DNA of 64,000 nucleotides, taken from positions 248,001-312,000 of the forward strand of contig JAJXYF010000035.1 in NCBI GenBank assembly GCA_021780755.1. Reading direction: 5' to 3'. Under the pieces are notes generated by a model, which was given only the letters and a program-made list of their open reading frames with translations, was not told where the DNA came from and made no database searches. The position numbers and the translations under genes are program-made. The DNA comes from Deltaproteobacteria bacterium. GTDB taxonomy: Bacteria > Desulfobacterota > Binatia > Binatales > Binataceae. Within the stretch, counting starts at the first letter, position 1; each line of letters opens with the position of its first letter. This document shows positions 17,702-25,947 of the stretch, one piece after another.

Positions 17702-18343
17702 ATGGGAAATTTTCGTGCATCATCCCAGGCAATAACTGGTTTCAAGAGCGTCTTTCAGCACTTTGCCGACGACATCACCGTCAGACGCTTGAAGTCGACG
17801 ATCCTTGGCGTAATTCATCAATCTATAAATCAGATCGAACATGGCTATCCGCAGATCAGTGACACCAGGAACACGATCGGCGCTGATCACTATCGGACGG
17901 AAGCGACCGGAAAATTCGTCGGCTGTCAATTTTGGAGTAACGAAGCCAAGAATTTTTTCAACGGAGTGCTGACGAAGCGATATGGAGATAAGCCGACTTT
18001 CAATGATGCGTGGAATCTGGCGAAGGAGCTTAGCTCAACAAAGTATGGGCGCCGCGCACTAAATCATGAACATGTATTTCCAATTATGAAGCTGCGAGAA
18101 ATTCTCTTGAACCCCTCCGCTTTCAGACATTTTACTAGCAGCCTCGCACACCTAGAAAAGTTCTTCGAGCGCGCCGTGGTCGGCTGCGTTTTACTGAAGG
18201 GCGAACATGAGGAAATTCATTCCAGTCTCGAAGACTCTGAAAATCCGTGGATGCGATACCAGGATAGTTCCATTAAATTAGTGCCGAATCCGATATGGAC
18301 CGATGCCCAACGAAAGCTAGTGGTGGATGCAAATCTATTGTAG
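17702..18343 (+). CDS. Orphan hypothetical with NHEHVFP motif, low GC
   Basis: A 213-residue protein with no family I can name. Its base composition is clearly AT-richer than both neighbours, a sign of recent transfer. Around residue 120 it has ALNHEHVFPI; His-Glu-His-Val-x-Pro segments of this kind occur in HNH-like and related nucleases of defence and restriction systems, usually with a later Asn/His that I cannot assign here. It is 25 bases after the SirB1-like gene, and lutB starts 79 bases downstream. It could be a lone defence nuclease remnant; this is inference. Confidence 0.6.
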   Translation: MGNFRASSQAITGFKSVFQHFADDITVRRLKSTILGVIHQSINQIEHGYPQISDTRNTIGADHYRTEATGKFVGCQFWSNEAKNFFNGVLTKRYGDKPTFNDAWNLAKELSSTKYGRRALNHEHVFPIMKLREILLNPSAFRHFTSSLAHLEKFFERAVVGCVLLKGEHEEIHSSLEDSENPWMRYQDSSIKLVPNPIWTDAQRKLVVDANLL

Positions 18344-18421
18344 CCAAACGGATCGAGTCCATTTACCCTCTTCTTCACACGAGAATGATCCTGTCTGCGC
18401 GTTAGCAGATACAATCGCTGC

Positions 18422-19849
18422 ATGGCGGCCGCTAAACCAGATCCGATACCGGATTTTCTCGAGACCAGCCGCAAGGGCGTGGCCGACGCCGATCTCCGCC
18501 GCAAGCTCGAAAATTCCACCGGACGCCATCTCGAACACGTCGCGCACATGCGCGCCGAATTTCCCGGCTACGACGGCGAGCGCGACGTCGCCCGCCGCAT
18601 CAAGGAAGACGCCATCGGACGGCTCGACGAACTGCTGATCGAACTCAAACAGAAGCTCGAAGCCAACGGCTGCACGGTGTTCGTCGCCGCCGACGCCGCC
18701 GAGGCCCGTGACTACATCATCAAGATCGCCCGCAAGGCCAGCGCGCGACACGTGGTCAAGGGCAAATCGATGACCACCGAGGAGATCGACCTGAATCCCG
18801 CTCTACAGGCGGCCGGGATGGAAGTGGTCGAGACCGACCTCGGCGAGTACATCGTGCAACTGCGGCGCGAACGCCCCTCGCACATCATCACGCCCGCGAT
18901 CCATCTGTCGAAAGAGGACATCGGGCAACTTTTCGCCGACCAACTCGGGATCGCGTACACCGCCGAACCCGAGGCGCTGACCGCCGCCGCGCGCGAGCGC
19001 CTGCGATCGATTTTTCTCGGCGCCGACCTGGGCGTGACCGGCGTCAACTTCGCGATCGCGGAGACCGGCACTCTCGTGCTGATCGAAAACGAAGGCAACG
19101 GCCGTCTCACCAGCACGCTGCCTGAGACCTTTATCGCCGTCATGGGTATCGAGAAGGTGATTCCGAAGCTCGCGGACCTCTCGCACTTTCTCGAAATTCT
19201 CGCGCGCACCGGGACGGGGCAGAAACTGACGACCTACACCAACTTCATCAGCGGACCGCGCCGCGAAGGCGAGTTGGACGGGCCGCGTGCGATGCACGTG
19301 GTCATCCTGGATAACGGGCGCAGCGCGATGCTGGCGGATCCGGTGATGCGCGAGGCGCTCTATTGCCTGCGCTGTGGCGCGTGCCTGAACGTCTGCCCGG
19401 TCTATCGGCGCATCGGAGGGCACGCCTACAACTCGCCCTATCCAGGCCCGATCGGTTCGATCGTCAGTCCGAATCTGTTCGGCAGCGCGGCGGCGAAGCT
19501 GCCGTTTGCCTCAACGCTATGCGGCGCGTGCCGCGATATCTGCCCGGTGAAGATCGACATTCCGCGCATCCTGCTGCATCTGCGCTGGAAAGAAACCCAG
19601 GCGCAGCCGCCGACCAAATGGCCGGCCGACGCGCGGCGCACGCGCGCCGGGGTGCGCCGCTTCGCACGGATGGCGCGGCATCCGAGGACCCTGCGCCTGC
19701 TCAGCCGTATCGGCGGATGGATGCTGCGGCCCTTTGCGCGCGACCGCTATCTGCGTCGAATGCCCGGGCCGTTCAAGAACTGGACGCGCTGGGGCCGCGA
19801 CTTCCCCGCGCCCGGCGCACGGCGCCGCAAACCTCGCGGAGAGGGATGA
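18422..19849 (+). CDS. lutB: Lactate utilisation Fe-S protein LutB
   Basis: A 475-residue protein with an N-terminal LUD domain (about 60-300) and a two-cluster ferredoxin-like region, CLRCGACLNVCPVY and CGACRDICPVKIDIP, followed by a basic tail. With LutA and LutC it forms the complex that oxidises L-lactate to pyruvate. ATG at 18422 follows AT-rich sequence that may hold the promoter. The order here is B, C, A, whereas Bacillus has A, B, C. No lactate permease or GntR regulator is adjacent. Confidence 0.93.
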   Translation: MAAAKPDPIPDFLETSRKGVADADLRRKLENSTGRHLEHVAHMRAEFPGYDGERDVARRIKEDAIGRLDELLIELKQKLEANGCTVFVAADAAEARDYIIKIARKASARHVVKGKSMTTEEIDLNPALQAAGMEVVETDLGEYIVQLRRERPSHIITPAIHLSKEDIGQLFADQLGIAYTAEPEALTAAARERLRSIFLGADLGVTGVNFAIAETGTLVLIENEGNGRLTSTLPETFIAVMGIEKVIPKLADLSHFLEILARTGTGQKLTTYTNFISGPRREGELDGPRAMHVVILDNGRSAMLADPVMREALYCLRCGACLNVCPVYRRIGGHAYNSPYPGPIGSIVSPNLFGSAAAKLPFASTLCGACRDICPVKIDIPRILLHLRWKETQAQPPTKWPADARRTRAGVRRFARMARHPRTLRLLSRIGGWMLRPFARDRYLRRMPGPFKNWTRWGRDFPAPGARRRKPRGEG

Positions 19850-19874
19850 GCGCGGGCGTGGCGGCACAACCCCG

Positions 19875-20573
19875 ATGAGCGCGTTTCACAAAATAATCGC
19901 GACGGTGAAGTCGGCGATCGAACGTTCGCCGCGCACCGCCCCGCCGGCCCATCCGGCGAGTCCGGGAGTGATCGTCCCGGTGACGCATGATGCCCGCCGC
20001 GCCGAGTTGATCTCGCAATTCGCGCGCGAACTCGAAGCGGTCGGCGGCGCGTTCCTGGGGATCTTCTCGCCCGACGAAGTCCGCGCGCGGACGGTCGCGC
20101 TCGCGCGCGACATCGGTGCGCATACCGCGGCGATCGGCGCGGGTGTGACGCTCGATACCGCGGCTGTAGCTCGCGCGCTCGAACAGGCTGGTATCGCGGT
20201 CATCCGGCCGGGTGCGAGCGGCGACGCAGAGCGCGCGAGCTATCGTGAACGGCTGGCGGGCTGCGACCTCGGCATCGTCGAGGCCAACGCGGGTATCGCG
20301 GCGACCGGCACGCTCGCCGTGATCGGCACATCGGCAAGTCCGAACTCATTGACGCTGCTGCCACCGGCCAACCTGATCATCGTCAACGCCGATCGGATGC
20401 GCGCCGATCTGGCCGCCGCGGTCTCCGCAATCGGCGCCGAGACCTTCACCACCAAGCGCGTCGCGCTGATCACTGGGCCGAGCCGCACCGCTGACATCGA
20501 GAAGATGATCGTCCTCGGCGTGCACGGGCCCAGGAAACTCTATGCGCTGGCGATCTGGCCCAACGAAGTCTGA
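19875..20573 (+). CDS. lutC: Lactate utilisation protein LutC
   Basis: A 232-residue LUD-domain protein that starts 25 bases after lutB. Segments GIVEANAGIAATGTL and ITGPSRTADIEKMIVLGVHGPR are diagnostic of LutC/YkgG. It forms part of the lactate oxidation complex with LutA and LutB. Upstream in-frame codons exist inside lutB, but ATG 19875 begins the conserved domain. No membrane or secretion signal. Confidence 0.92.
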   Translation: MSAFHKIIATVKSAIERSPRTAPPAHPASPGVIVPVTHDARRAELISQFARELEAVGGAFLGIFSPDEVRARTVALARDIGAHTAAIGAGVTLDTAAVARALEQAGIAVIRPGASGDAERASYRERLAGCDLGIVEANAGIAATGTLAVIGTSASPNSLTLLPPANLIIVNADRMRADLAAAVSAIGAETFTTKRVALITGPSRTADIEKMIVLGVHGPRKLYALAIWPNEV

Positions 20574-20597
20574 TTCGCAGTTACGGAAGATCCGTCG

Positions 20598-21320
20598 ATG
20601 CCTGAAGTAAGATTGTTCGCGACCTGCCTGGTCGAGGAATTTTATCCCTCGGTAATCGAGTCGGCGGCGCTGGTGCTGGAGCGGCTCAAGCTCAAGGTGC
20701 GTCCGCTGCGCAGTGCGTTCTGCTGCGCGCAGGCGCCCTTCAACGAGGGGCTGCGCGATGAGGCGGTCGATCTGGCGCGGCGCTTCTTGAAGTCGTGCGA
20801 GCCCGGCACCCCGGTGGTGATCCCCTCGGGCTCATGCACCAGCATGGTCAAAATTTTCTATTCGGACCTGCTCGCGGACGATCCTGCACTGGCGAAAAAG
20901 GCCGCCGCGATGCGCCCGTGGCTGTTTGAATTTTCACAGTTCCTGGTCAACGTGCTGAAGGTCAAGTACGTGGGCGCGCGCTTCGATCGCACCGCCGTTT
21001 ATCATCCGGCGTGCCATCTGACGCGCGAGTTGCGGGTGGTCGATGAACCGCGGCTGCTGCTGGGAGCGGTGCAGAACCTGCGGATGGTGGACTTTCGCAA
21101 TCCCGAGGAGTGTTGCGGATTCGGCGGAGCGTTCTCGGTCAAGCTGCCGCACATTTCGGCCGCGATGGTCGAGGACAAGATCGTGCGCATCAAGGAGAGC
21201 GGGGCAACCGCCGTTATCGCCAACGACTGTGGATGCCTGATGCAGATTGGCGGTGCGTTGCATCGGCAAGGTCTGCAGGTCGAGACCTTTCATCTGGCCG
21301 AAGTGCTCGCCGCCCGCTGA
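20598..21320 (+). CDS. lutA: Lactate utilisation Fe-S oxidoreductase LutA
   Basis: A 240-residue member of the CCG-domain group. Two cysteine-rich motifs are visible, the first as CCAQAPFNEG near residue 42 and the second as CCGFGGAFSVKLP near 172, with HPACH between them; these bind an unusual 4Fe-4S cluster in related heterodisulfide reductases. The first motif and N-terminus (LFATCLVEEFYP) match LutA/YkgE. The gene is last in the lut operon. A run of 10 cytosines lies 37 bases downstream. Confidence 0.92.
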   Translation: MPEVRLFATCLVEEFYPSVIESAALVLERLKLKVRPLRSAFCCAQAPFNEGLRDEAVDLARRFLKSCEPGTPVVIPSGSCTSMVKIFYSDLLADDPALAKKAAAMRPWLFEFSQFLVNVLKVKYVGARFDRTAVYHPACHLTRELRVVDEPRLLLGAVQNLRMVDFRNPEECCGFGGAFSVKLPHISAAMVEDKIVRIKESGATAVIANDCGCLMQIGGALHRQGLQVETFHLAEVLAAR

Positions 21321-21460
21321 CGCGACTTCAACCCCCGGCGTTTGCGGGCAACAGCGGCCCCCCCCCCGCATTTACGCCGACCGCAAGCGCCGTGCAGGCA
21401 TTCGGAAACCTGCGCGCGCCGAATCGCGCACCGCCGCCTATATGAACGGCGGATTCGGAA

Positions 21461-21802
21461 TCAACTAAAGCGATGGGCCTGCTGGATGAGCGTATGGGTA
21501 ATCTTTTCGACCCGCTCGTCGAGCCGTCCAACCACCGCCTCGAGCTTCACAAGCTTGTCGTCGGACTCTCCATTGCCATTGCCGTTGGAGGCCGAATGAT
21601 GCTCGGCTGCCTGGGCCTCCGCGATACGGTTGGCCACCGCTTCGGCCTCGGCAATGCGATGCGCAGCCGCCTGCGCTTCGGCTTGTGCGTTGCGCACCTG
21701 ATCCTCGAGGCGCCTGAGCGTTTCCGCCAATTCGCTCAGCCGATCCTCGACCGCCTTGAGCCGCGAGTCGAGATCCTTGGTCAATACCCTGCTAGCTGCC
21801 AT
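21461..21802 (-). CDS. Coiled-coil protein next to PHA synthase
   Basis: A 113-residue, highly charged protein predicted to be almost entirely helical coiled coil, with repeats of Ala, Glu and Gln (AEAQAAAHRIAEAEAVANRIAEA broken into heptads) and a Gly/Asn-Gly linker. It lies 73 bases downstream of phaC on the same strand, so it is probably co-transcribed. PHA operons often carry small helical phasins or PhaE-like partners that coat granules or stabilise the synthase; this is a candidate for such a role, but I see no specific phasin motif. Confidence 0.6.
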   Translation of the reverse strand: MAASRVLTKDLDSRLKAVEDRLSELAETLRRLEDQVRNAQAEAQAAAHRIAEAEAVANRIAEAQAAEHHSASNGNGNGESDDKLVKLEAVVGRLDERVEKITHTLIQQAHRFS

Positions 21803-21875
21803 AGCCCTCTACTCCTCCCGTGTGCCCGCACTGTGCACCGGCCCGCTCTTTTCCGCGCGGGATTTGGATTTGCGC

Positions 21876-23597
21876 TCAGGCCCGTTTATGCACGTAACGG
21901 CCCGGCGCCGGTTCGATCGCTTCGTAACCACCGCCGCCCAGCGCAGCGGGCGCCGGACGCTTGTCACCCGACCGTTTCTCGATCCATTCGAGCCAATTGT
22001 CCCACCAGGTCCCCTTATGCTCGGTCGCACTCTTGAGCCACCCGTCGGGGTCGGACCCGGCGCCCGGATTGGTAAAATATTTGGCCTTGAAGTTGGCCGG
22101 CGGGCAGACCAGGCTCTGCACGTGGCCGCTGCCGCTCATGACGAATTCGGTGCGTCCGCCGAACAGCCGCGACGCGCGGTAGCACGCGCGCCACGGGCAG
22201 ATATGGTCGGTCTGGCCGGCGAGCACGTACATGTCGCAATCGACGTTGCGCAGATTGATCGGAGTGCCGAGCGCCTTAATCGCGTCTGCCTTGATCAGCG
22301 GATTGCGCAGCATTATCTCGAGAAAGCCGGCGTGCAGTTTGGCCGGCAGATTGGTCGAGTCGGCGTTCCAGAACAGAATGTCGAAGGGCGCCGGATCGAG
22401 TCCCATCAGGTAGTTATTGATCCAGTAATGCCAGACCAGATCGTTAGGGCGCATCCAGGCGAAGGTGCGCGCCAGCGAACCCGCGTCGAGCACGCCCTTG
22501 CGATGCGACTCTTCGATCGCGAGCGCCACGGACTCCTCATTGGCGAACATCCCGGTCATCGACGGCTCACTGGAGTCGAGCATCGTGACGATGAGCGTCG
22601 CGGCGTTCACGCGCCGATCGCCACTGGCCGCCAGATGGCCGAGGAGCAGCGACGAGGTGATACCGCCGGCGCATACGCCGACCAGGTTGAGGTCCGGGCT
22701 GCCGGTGACCGCCGTGACAATCGCCGACGCCTCCTTGCAGGCATTGACGTAATCGTCCAGGCCCATGGCGCGGTCTTCAGGTCCCGGGTTGCGCCAGCTC
22801 ACGGTAAAGAATTGCAGACCGTGCGCGACCGCGTACTCGGTAAAGCTGCGCTTGGGCGCGAGGTCCATCACGTAAAACTTGTTGATCTCGGGCGGCACCA
22901 GCATCACCGGCCGCTCATAGACCTGGGCGGTCGCCGGCTTGTACTGAATCAATTCGCAGAGCTTGCCGCGATGGACCACAGCGCCGGGCGTAACCGCCAG
23001 ATTACGGCCCACTTCGTAGGGGCGCTTGTCCACCTGCGACGGCATCCCGCCGTTCGTCAACAGATCATTCACGTAGTTGCGGAAACCCTCGACCAGGCTG
23101 CGGCCCGCGGTGTCGAAGGCCCGCTTGAGCGCCGCCGGATTGCCGAGCAGGGTATTAGTGGGAGCCAGCGCCTCGGTCAGCAGCGTCACCGCAAAGCGCT
23201 CTTGCGCGGGCAGTTTCCAGTCGTCGCCGGCGACCGTTTCGGTGCTGAGTCCGACCAGGTCGTGCATCGCGGAGCGCCACGCCAGGTAGGACTGCATCAT
23301 ACGGCGAAAAAGCGGGTTCTCGACAAAGGCCGGATCGGCAAAGCGCCGGTCGTTGGCTTCGGGTTTGATTTCCGAGGTACCGGCCGCGACCTCCATCAGG
23401 TCGAGGAGAAAACCCGAGGTCCGCGAACGGAATTGGTCCGGATGGGCCGCGACATTGCGCAGGAATTGGCCGAGCGAGGCGAGTACGTCGCGCGCACTGA
23501 TGCCGACGAAGGGATTCGCCCCAAGTATCGCATCAACCGCGGGGGCATGTTCCTCCGGGTTGGCGAGATCGAATTCACGCAGCGTCGCCGCACTCAT
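21876..23597 (-). CDS. phaC: Polyhydroxyalkanoate synthase
   Basis: A 573-residue alpha/beta-hydrolase-like enzyme that polymerises hydroxyacyl-CoA into storage polyester. The lipase-like box is GVCAGG with nucleophile Cys309; the Asp and His of the triad lie in GQTDHICPW and SGSGHVQS. The length suits class I or II synthases acting without PhaE. The N-terminal domain contains the conserved NPLFRRMMQSYLAW. Neighbour on the 3' side is a coiled-coil protein. No phaA or phaB is adjacent; fabG and acyl-CoA genes elsewhere could feed it. Confidence 0.93.
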   Translation of the reverse strand: MSAATLREFDLANPEEHAPAVDAILGANPFVGISARDVLASLGQFLRNVAAHPDQFRSRTSGFLLDLMEVAAGTSEIKPEANDRRFADPAFVENPLFRRMMQSYLAWRSAMHDLVGLSTETVAGDDWKLPAQERFAVTLLTEALAPTNTLLGNPAALKRAFDTAGRSLVEGFRNYVNDLLTNGGMPSQVDKRPYEVGRNLAVTPGAVVHRGKLCELIQYKPATAQVYERPVMLVPPEINKFYVMDLAPKRSFTEYAVAHGLQFFTVSWRNPGPEDRAMGLDDYVNACKEASAIVTAVTGSPDLNLVGVCAGGITSSLLLGHLAASGDRRVNAATLIVTMLDSSEPSMTGMFANEESVALAIEESHRKGVLDAGSLARTFAWMRPNDLVWHYWINNYLMGLDPAPFDILFWNADSTNLPAKLHAGFLEIMLRNPLIKADAIKALGTPINLRNVDCDMYVLAGQTDHICPWRACYRASRLFGGRTEFVMSGSGHVQSLVCPPANFKAKYFTNPGAGSDPDGWLKSATEHKGTWWDNWLEWIEKRSGDKRPAPAALGGGGYEAIEPAPGRYVHKRA

Positions 23598-23907
23598 TTG
23601 GACGCCTCAAAAATGAACAAGCTACACCGAATCATCGCTAGCAAAGCCATATTGCTACCGCAAGCTCCTTTGGACGTGTGCCAAAATAGGACATTCGTAG
23701 CCTAATCAATCTGTCGAAATCATTGCGTATCCGTAGAGCGGAGTCGCGACAAAAGTCCGCTTGAAAGTGACGACTGCCCGGCTGGGAACCGGTCGGTAGG
23801 CCGGGAGAGATCAGGCGCAGAGAGCCGGGGAAAGGCCGTTGCCTGACGGCGACATGAATATCCGCGATTCACCGCCCGCGCGTGGGCTGGGCGGCTCGGC
23901 CGGCGGA
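23598..23907. other. Intergenic gap without recognised gene
   Basis: The 310 bases between the start of phaC and the end of the phosphotransferase gene hold no convincing frame on either strand. The half next to phaC is AT-richer and is the likely phaC promoter region; I did not find a clear pair of promoter boxes or a terminator. Confidence 0.5.
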
Positions 23908-24921
23908 TTAGCCGAGGAGTTCGCGTCCGCGCTCGAAGAAGAGCGGAGACGAGAGAGCGATGTCCTCCCAGGTCGGGTCGGGGCGTTTACCGCGCCGATG
24001 GAGCATCAGGTTAAACGCCGTGATGGAACCGAAACGGTAGCCGGCGAAGGCGCGGAACCAGCGGAGGTCCGCGTCGGTGACCGGCCAACTGACGGATTTG
24101 CGATAGAGGTCGGCCAGTGCCTCGGGACTCGGCGCATGGGGCGGGATCAGCGATTGATCGACCCAGCTCTTGCGGTCGGAGAACATGCAGAGCCATCCGA
24201 GGTCGATCAGAACGGCGCCGATTTGCGCGAGTTCCCAATCGATCACGATCTGCACGCCCTCGCCTGCGCATAACGAGTTGGACCACTGGAAGTCGCCGTG
24301 AACGCATCCGATTCGCGGCGCGGACGGCATCGTGGCGCGCAGGCGTTCGCGCAGTTCGGCTGAGCCCACGGTGGTTTTCGGATCGAGCAGCGGGCGATCG
24401 AGCAGCGCGTCGAAGCGTTGCATCTCCTCGAGCAGCGGGCGCGGATCGCCCCAGACCGCGCGGCGCGGCTCCCACGGCACCGCATGGAGCGCGGCAAGTT
24501 TCTCGACGATCGAGCGCGCAAAGCGCCGCTGAACGTCGGGCGGATACTCTCGTTCGCCCATCGCGAGCTTGTCGCCCTGCACGAAGCCGACGACGAAGTA
24601 CGGGCGCCCGAAGGCAGCCGGGTCATCGTCGAGCCAGCGCACTGGCGGTACGGGGACAGCGGTCCCTGAGAGCGACTTCATGATGCGCGCCTGACGCACC
24701 ACGTCGGCGGTGCCGACTGGGCGCACCCCTTCGGGCGCCAGGCGCAGCACCAGCCGCTCGCAAGTGGCGGTAGCACCCGAGCCGGTCTCGAGCTCGAAGC
24801 TGTAGCTCTGCCCGGCATGCCCGGGGAGAGTCGTAAGCGCGCTGATCCGCGCCGACGGATCACCCGTCTTGGCGCGGACCAGCGCGGTCAGTTGGCGAGT
24901 TATTTCTTCGTCGGATACCAT
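23908..24921 (-). CDS. APH-family phosphotransferase
   Basis: A 337-residue kinase-fold protein of the aminoglycoside phosphotransferase superfamily. The catalytic loop is HGDFQWSN and the metal-binding Asp lies in IDWELAQIG. Close relatives sit next to acyl-CoA dehydrogenases and correspond to the kinase half of animal ACAD10/11, where the pair degrades 4-hydroxy fatty acids by phosphorylation. There is a second paralogue at 47082-48185 that does have that neighbour. Here the adjacent genes are phaC and a glutathione transferase. It is unlikely to be a resistance gene. Confidence 0.82.
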   Translation of the reverse strand: MVSDEEITRQLTALVRAKTGDPSARISALTTLPGHAGQSYSFELETGSGATATCERLVLRLAPEGVRPVGTADVVRQARIMKSLSGTAVPVPPVRWLDDDPAAFGRPYFVVGFVQGDKLAMGEREYPPDVQRRFARSIVEKLAALHAVPWEPRRAVWGDPRPLLEEMQRFDALLDRPLLDPKTTVGSAELRERLRATMPSAPRIGCVHGDFQWSNSLCAGEGVQIVIDWELAQIGAVLIDLGWLCMFSDRKSWVDQSLIPPHAPSPEALADLYRKSVSWPVTDADLRWFRAFAGYRFGSITAFNLMLHRRGKRPDPTWEDIALSSPLFFERGRELLG

Positions 24922-25014
24922 CGATTCAAATCAAAACCCGCACGGCGCCGCCGCATCGTCATTCATTCAGCTACGCCGCTTCACTCATTACGCGATCCGG
25001 ATTCGAAGGTCCCA

Positions 25015-25665
25015 TCAACCGCGCATCTTGAGCTGCGCCGACGCCGGATGGAGACTCGACGCCGCGCTGGGCCGCGCCCCGACGCGCTTGAACCAGGCAG
25101 TGACGTTGGCGTTAGCGGGATCGATCGTCTGACCCACGCCGGCGGCAAAGTCGAGCGCGCAAAACAGAATGATATCCGAGATCGTAAAGCGGTTAGGCAC
25201 GATGAAGTCGCGGCCGGCGATCAGACCGTCGAGCCATTTCAGGCGCGCCTGGGTAATCCGCTTAAGCCCTGGAGCGGCATCGGGTTCGCACGGCACCCGA
25301 TCCTTGAACAGTGGTAGGCCCTCCGCAAAGCGGAAGCCGTTGTAGAGGTTCTCAGTGATATTCTGCTCGATTCGCCGCTGCCATTGACGCGCCTCCGCAC
25401 GCTCTTCCGCGTTGGAGCCAATCAGCGCCGGCGTCGGATGCTTTTCCTCGAGGTACTCCCAGATCGCGACGGTCTCGCCGATGCACTTGCCGTTGTCCAG
25501 TTCGAGCGCGGGCAACTGTCCGCCGGGATTGCGATCGGTATAGGGCGGCTTGCGATTCTCGGCCTTGAGCAGGTCGATTTCCTTGGTCGGAATCTTCAGG
25601 CCCTTTTCCGCCAGGTACATGCGCATCGCGCGCGGATTCGGTCCGAATGAGTCGTATAACTGCAT
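25015..25665 (-). CDS. Glutathione S-transferase
   Basis: A 216-residue protein with an N-terminal thioredoxin-like domain (MQLYDSFGPNPRAMRMYLAEKG, NPGGQLPALEL) and a helical C-terminal domain (FTISDIILF). It conjugates glutathione to electrophiles or acts as a thiol reductase in the cytoplasm. I start at ATG 25665, which has GGGGAG eight bases upstream; the longer frame is not family-like. It is 93 bases upstream of the phosphotransferase on the same strand and could share its transcript. Confidence 0.87.
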   Translation of the reverse strand: MQLYDSFGPNPRAMRMYLAEKGLKIPTKEIDLLKAENRKPPYTDRNPGGQLPALELDNGKCIGETVAIWEYLEEKHPTPALIGSNAEERAEARQWQRRIEQNITENLYNGFRFAEGLPLFKDRVPCEPDAAPGLKRITQARLKWLDGLIAGRDFIVPNRFTISDIILFCALDFAAGVGQTIDPANANVTAWFKRVGARPSAASSLHPASAQLKMRG

Positions 25666-25947
25666 GGTCGATTTCTCCCCGTGTGGTCTTGCCGTGAAAT
25701 GTCCCCAGACGGCGGCGACTATACAGGAAGCGGCGTCCGATGTGGAGCGCACGCCAAGGCGGGCGCGGATATCGGAGGGCTGCGGGGGTGGATTATTTGC
25801 CATCGGCACGCCACAATGCGGTCGAACATGAGCCGCGCGTCAATCCCGACAATCCTACTCAATAGAGCGACGCCGCAAGACCACACTGGAAAGCTAATTC
25901 AAGAGGAGCGGGGACCGTCATTGTGATTCGGTCCCGAGCGTAAGGCC

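Noticed and set aside
21756..23705. 649-residue plus-strand frame opposite phaC
   Set aside because: The antisense PHA synthase is unmistakable; this frame shows no domain.
23908..24921. Antibiotic resistance kinase
   Set aside because: The APH fold is shared, but the sequence resembles the ACAD-associated group and a paralogue sits beside an acyl-CoA dehydrogenase.
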